From NCBI GenBank assembly GCA_902496115.1, contig CABUZK010000007.1:1-64000 (forward strand): a stretch of DNA of 64,000 bases, written 5' to 3'. Shown here piece by piece: positions 60,868-64,000 of this stretch. This stretch comes from an uncultured Collinsella sp. GTDB taxonomy: Bacteria > Actinomycetota > Coriobacteriia > Coriobacteriales > Coriobacteriaceae. Each line of letters begins with the position of its first letter. The first letter of the stretch is position 1. Under the pieces are notes generated by a model. The model was not told the origin of the DNA. It made no database searches and worked only from the letters and a program-made list of their open reading frames with translations. The position numbers and the translations under genes were made by a program.

Positions 60868-61085
60868 GGAAACGTCCTCCTTTGCACAGGGGCTGTCGAC
60901 ATTAAGTATGTCGAGCAAACAGGCACATGCCCATACCCATGTGGCCCAAAATGGACCACCCAGGCAGACGAGAAGGCTCGCTCGTTAGTACCGGCAGACT
61001 ATTGCTGCATTTTCTGAGCATCGGTGCACGGCGCCCCCGCGCGAGCTACACTATCCCCTTAAACATGATTGTGAGGACGACCGCT

Positions 61086-62267
61086 ATGCTATTTGTAAAT
61101 CGGCTGGTACATACGCTTGTTCCCGGCAGCGAGAGCGAGCCGGTCGATGCATCTTGCCGCACCAACGCGGGCTTTTCCGCAAGCCTCGTCTGCATTGGCC
61201 TCAACATCACCCTGTGCCTGGCCAAGGGCATCGCGGGCCTGCTCGCCGGCTCCGTCTCCCTCATCGCCGACGCTTTCAACAACCTCTCCGATGCCTCGAG
61301 CAACATCGTGAGTCTGCTCGGGTTCCGCCTTGCCAGCCGCCCGGCAGACGAAGGCCACCCCTATGGCCACGGTCGCTATGAGTACCTAGCCGGCCTGTTC
61401 GTCGCCGTCCTGGTTTGCGCCGTCGGCATCAATCTGATCCTCGAGTCGGTCACTAAGATCATCAAGCCTTCCCCCACCGTGTATTCGGCGCTCTCCATGG
61501 CCGCCCTTGTTCTGTCCATGCTCGTTAAGCTCTGGATGGCAGCGTTCAACCGCACGCTGGGCGATCGCATCGACTCGGAGACGCTCATCGCCACGGCACA
61601 GGACTCCAAAAACGACGTCATCACCTCGGGCTCGGTCTTGGTGGCGGCGCTTATTTCGCAGACGACCGGCTTTGACCTCGATGGCTGGGCAGGCCTGGGT
61701 GTGGGCATCTTTATCTGCATCAGCGGCATGGGCCTAGTGCGTGACGCCATCAGCCCGTTGCTGGGGCAAGCGCCCGACCCCAAGCTCGTCCAGGCAATCC
61801 GCGACAAGATCATGTCCTATCCGCAGGTCTTGGGCACACACGACCTGATGGTGCACGACTACGGCCCCGGTCGTCAGTTTGCCAGCGCCCACGTGGAGAT
61901 GCCCGGCGAGGGCGACGCGTTTGAGCACCACGAGATCCTGGACACCATCGAGCACGACATCAAGCGCCAGATGGGCATTGGAATCACGCTGCACTGCGAC
62001 CCCATCGCGACAACCGGCGACGACCTGCGCGGCTGGGTCAAGCGCGGCGTCATGCAGATCGATCCCGCGCTCTCCATCCACGACCTGCACGAGCACGACG
62101 GGTTCGTTTCGTTTGACCTTGTGCGTCCCGACGGCTTTGACATATCCGACGAGGAGCTGCTGGAGCTCGTCACGCGCATCGTGCATGAGCGCCGGCCCGA
62201 CGTCTCATGCGTCGTCACGTTTGATTCGGGCTTTAGCTCGCCCGACCGTCCGGCCGAGCAGCTGTAG
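61086..62267 (+). CDS. Cation diffusion facilitator (CDF) metal transporter
   Basis: A 393-residue CDF protein exporting divalent metals (Zn, Mn, Fe or Co) by proton antiport. Helix 2 carries SLIADAFNNLSDASSNIVSL with the DxxxD metal site (D..N..D type), and helix 5 has TAQDSKNDVITSGSVLVAAL with DxxxD. HPYGHGRYEYLAGLFV is the HPYGH block between helices. The C-terminal cytoplasmic domain (VMSYPQVLGTHDLMVHDYGP and HVEMPGEGDAFEHHEILDTI) is the metal-sensing dimer domain, and a further 90 residues, AIATTGDDLRGWVKRG onward, extend it. The ATG at 61086 has GAGGACG eight bases upstream; the earlier ATG at 61065 has none. Confidence 0.9.
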   Translation: MLFVNRLVHTLVPGSESEPVDASCRTNAGFSASLVCIGLNITLCLAKGIAGLLAGSVSLIADAFNNLSDASSNIVSLLGFRLASRPADEGHPYGHGRYEYLAGLFVAVLVCAVGINLILESVTKIIKPSPTVYSALSMAALVLSMLVKLWMAAFNRTLGDRIDSETLIATAQDSKNDVITSGSVLVAALISQTTGFDLDGWAGLGVGIFICISGMGLVRDAISPLLGQAPDPKLVQAIRDKIMSYPQVLGTHDLMVHDYGPGRQFASAHVEMPGEGDAFEHHEILDTIEHDIKRQMGIGITLHCDPIATTGDDLRGWVKRGVMQIDPALSIHDLHEHDGFVSFDLVRPDGFDISDEELLELVTRIVHERRPDVSCVVTFDSGFSSPDRPAEQL

Positions 62268-62279
62268 CCCACTTAACAG

Positions 62280-63269
62280 CTAGTTTCCCTGCGCGCCCGA
62301 GATGCCGTTTTGCAGGGCGTTCCAGGCATCCGTCGCCATGTCGCCCAAGTTCTGCGCGGTGTCGCCCAGGTTCTGGGCCGTATCGCCCAGCTCTTGCGCC
62401 TTGTCTCCCAACTCCTGCGCCTTGTTGCTCAAGTCCTCCAGCGTATTGGAGCTCGAACTGTCGGTACCGCTTTGGCCGTCGGACGACTTGCCCGAGCTGT
62501 TCTTGTGCGTGAGTTGAATTTCGAGGTTGCCGTTGTCGTTATAGTAGGCAGAAGTAACGACCCAGTTGGCATCGACGACGGGCGTTGAGCCATCATCAGT
62601 CAGGACCACGGCATTCGAAAGATCGGCGCCGCGCGACTTGAGGATCTTCTTGGCGTTGGACCAGTACTGCCCCGGGATATCGCTCAAATCGACGGTGCCA
62701 GACGAGGCGGACTCGGTTTGCTCGGCAGCGGTATCGGCCGTTGAGCTTCCTCGCTTGTTGAGCATGCCCGACACGATGGCAAACACAACCGACAGCGCAA
62801 AGAAGATCGCCAGTACGATGAGAATCTTCTTGATCACGCTCGACGAACGCGACGGCGTCTCTTCCTCGTCCTCACCATACTGCGGGATCGATTTGGGATA
62901 CTCGCGATACGGCTGGCGCGACTCGTAGCGAGGCTGCGCCGTGCGAGGCATATACGTCGTCTGCTGAGGCTGCGGAATGGGATTTTGCGGCAGGCCATCA
63001 TAGGGATTCGGCGTCGAGGCAGCATAAGAATCCTGCGGCGCGTAATCAAACGGATCCGGAGCTGCGTTGCCATAGGGGCCTTGCGAAGATGCAGCGTAAG
63101 AATCCTGCGCCGTGTCGCCATAGCCCATAACCCGGGTGGGCTCGGCAGAAGGCTGCGTCGCGGCGGGATCGGTATAACCGGGGTTGGGAACAACGCGGGT
63201 CGCATCGGCGCTATCGCCAGCCTGCGCGGAACCGTAGCCGCGCATCACGGTTGTCTTGTCCTGATCCAT
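62280..63269 (-). CDS. Membrane-anchored protein with C-terminal heptad repeats
   Basis: A 329-residue protein. Residues 1-150 are a disordered, Pro/Gln/Tyr-rich cytoplasmic part (DPFDYAPQDSYAASTPNPYD). One membrane helix (IKKILIVLAIFFALSVVFAI) is followed by an extracellular domain of about 85 residues (GTVDLSDIPGQYWSNAKKIL, then LTDDGSTPVVDANWVVTSAY). The C terminus has a near-exact seven-residue repeat, NKAQELGDKAQELGDTAQNL and on, forming a short coiled coil. AAAGGA lies before the ATG. The PASTA-like VVTDDGSTPVVDxxWxV pattern in the outer domain suggests a wall- or ligand-binding role, unproven. Confidence 0.65.
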   Translation of the reverse strand: MDQDKTTVMRGYGSAQAGDSADATRVVPNPGYTDPAATQPSAEPTRVMGYGDTAQDSYAASSQGPYGNAAPDPFDYAPQDSYAASTPNPYDGLPQNPIPQPQQTTYMPRTAQPRYESRQPYREYPKSIPQYGEDEEETPSRSSSVIKKILIVLAIFFALSVVFAIVSGMLNKRGSSTADTAAEQTESASSGTVDLSDIPGQYWSNAKKILKSRGADLSNAVVLTDDGSTPVVDANWVVTSAYYNDNGNLEIQLTHKNSSGKSSDGQSGTDSSSSNTLEDLSNKAQELGDKAQELGDTAQNLGDTAQNLGDMATDAWNALQNGISGAQGN

Positions 63270-63387
63270 GCAACGATTCCTTTCCGTCGCGCGTGAGCCT
63301 CAAGTTATCCATGCATTCTACCCGCGCAAAAACCTATGATGGGCAGAGTCCGTCGGTATCTACAAGACATGCGCGGGTCTAAGGATC

Positions 63388-63423
63388 AAAAAGCCCCGCC
63401 GTGCCTTGTGGGCGCGGCGGGGC
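63388..63423 (-). terminator. Rho-independent terminator after fhs
   Basis: On the minus strand GCCCCGCC pairs with GGCGGGGC over 15 bases and is followed by TTTTTG. Confidence 0.85.
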
Positions 63424-63448
63424 GGGCAAGCGGCTATGAGCAGTGAGC

Positions 63449-64000
63449 TTAGAACAGGCCGGTGATGTTGCCGTCGTTGTCGACGTCGATGTTCTCTGCC
63501 GCGGGCACCTTGGGCAGACCCGGCATGGTCAGAACGCTGCCAGTCAGCGCGACCACAAAGTGGGCACCGGCGGAAACCTTGAGCTCACGCACGGTGATGC
63601 GGAAGTTCTCGGGAGCGCCCAGGGCCTTGGCGTTGTCGCTAAAGCTGTACTGCGTCTTGGCGACGCACACCGGCAGGTTGCCAAAGCCGTTCTCGCGCAG
63701 CTCGGCGAGCTGACGCTTGGCAGCCGGCGTAAAGTCGACGCCGTCGGCACGGTAAACCTTGGTGGCGACGGCCTCGAGGGCATCGGCAACATCGGCGCCG
63801 TCCTCGTAGGCAAACTTGAGCTCGCTCGGCTGCTCAATCAGACGCATGACCTCATCGGCCAGGTCGAGCGCGCCCTCGCCGCCCTTGGCCCAGACCTCGG
63901 AAAGCTTAACGTTGACGCCGAGCTTCTGACACTCGGACTCGATAAGCTCGAGCTCGGCCTCGGTGTCCGTCGGGAAGCGGTTGATGGCGACCACACAAGG
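63449..64000 (-). CDS. fhs: Formate-tetrahydrofolate ligase, C-terminal part (cut by window edge)
   Basis: The last 183 residues of Fhs, which joins formate to THF using ATP to give 10-formyl-THF. Segments VVAINRFPTDTEAELELIES, GVNVKLSEVWAKGGEGALDL, CVAKTQYSFSDNAKALGAPE and NFRITVRELKVSAGAHFVVA (with LTGSVLTMPGLPKVPAA) are the family's C-terminal blocks, ending at the usual position. The nucleotide-binding part is beyond the window. Together with fchA and folD it feeds C1 units into purine and methionine synthesis or, in reverse, recovers ATP. Confidence 0.93.
   Translation of the reverse strand, partial: PCVVAINRFPTDTEAELELIESECQKLGVNVKLSEVWAKGGEGALDLADEVMRLIEQPSELKFAYEDGADVADALEAVATKVYRADGVDFTPAAKRQLAELRENGFGNLPVCVAKTQYSFSDNAKALGAPENFRITVRELKVSAGAHFVVALTGSVLTMPGLPKVPAAENIDVDNDGNITGLF

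Overview
The window looks like a chromosomal segment of a gut Coriobacteriia (Actinomycetota), most likely Collinsella. This is inferred from high GC, the gene repertoire (class III fructose-1,6-bisphosphatase, DUF4430 and Ig-like surface proteins, paired DegV proteins, paired GtrA proteins, folate C1 enzymes) and an unusual density of palindromic intergenic repeats. I could not run a database search, so the genus is an inference. I saw no tRNA or rRNA gene.

Layout. 1-3.4 kb: the tail of an IS3-type transposase, an M20 dipeptidase, a HAD phosphatase and a DegV protein. 3.4-7.7 kb: an accessory island with a 994-residue primase-helicase of the TOTE-conflict type, bracketed by two near-identical 68-nt palindromic repeats, then a YafQ/DinJ-like toxin-antitoxin pair. 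7.7-25.4 kb: mostly core genes, namely a LOG protein, queuosine genes (tgt, queA, queH), an SDR, a tail-anchored coiled-coil protein, a MetRS-like enzyme, an RNA m5C methylase, a second DegV, fbp and two GtrA proteins. Two copies of a covarying structured element (about 170 nt) follow the SDR and queA stop codons. 25.5-33.9 kb: a cobalamin riboswitch controls a 7-kb gene for a giant surface protein with three DUF4430 (transcobalamin-like) domains, plus an adjoining DUF4430 protein. 34-44.3 kb: a UbiB kinase with a phasin-like protein, a C69 dipeptidase, folD-fchA, tandem lipoproteins and a Tat-exported, sortase-type PI-PLC-like protein.

44.3-59.5 kb is a defence and variability region. It holds a YhcG-type nuclease, an ADP-ribosylglycohydrolase, an orphan HicB-like protein, a two-repeat relic of a type I-E CRISPR array, twin 89-residue PH-like proteins, a methylase/specificity fusion behind three identical palindromic operators, and a complete type I restriction system (hsdR, hsdM, hsdS). 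Downstream of hsdS are silent hsdS halves, a tyrosine recombinase and four copies of a 14-bp crossover site. This arrangement predicts reversible switching of the enzyme's DNA specificity. The window ends with a zinc-ribbon protein, a CDF metal transporter, a membrane-anchored heptad-repeat protein and the 3' part of fhs.

Working together: fhs, fchA and folD form a tetrahydrofolate C1 route. FolD lacks two of the three residues needed for cyclohydrolase activity, and the adjoining fchA encodes a stand-alone cyclohydrolase. The queuosine genes complete tRNA queuosine from imported or made precursor. The riboswitch ties the large DUF4430 surface proteins to corrinoid supply. Interspersed palindromes at gene ends suggest miniature mobile or structured-RNA elements spread through this genome.
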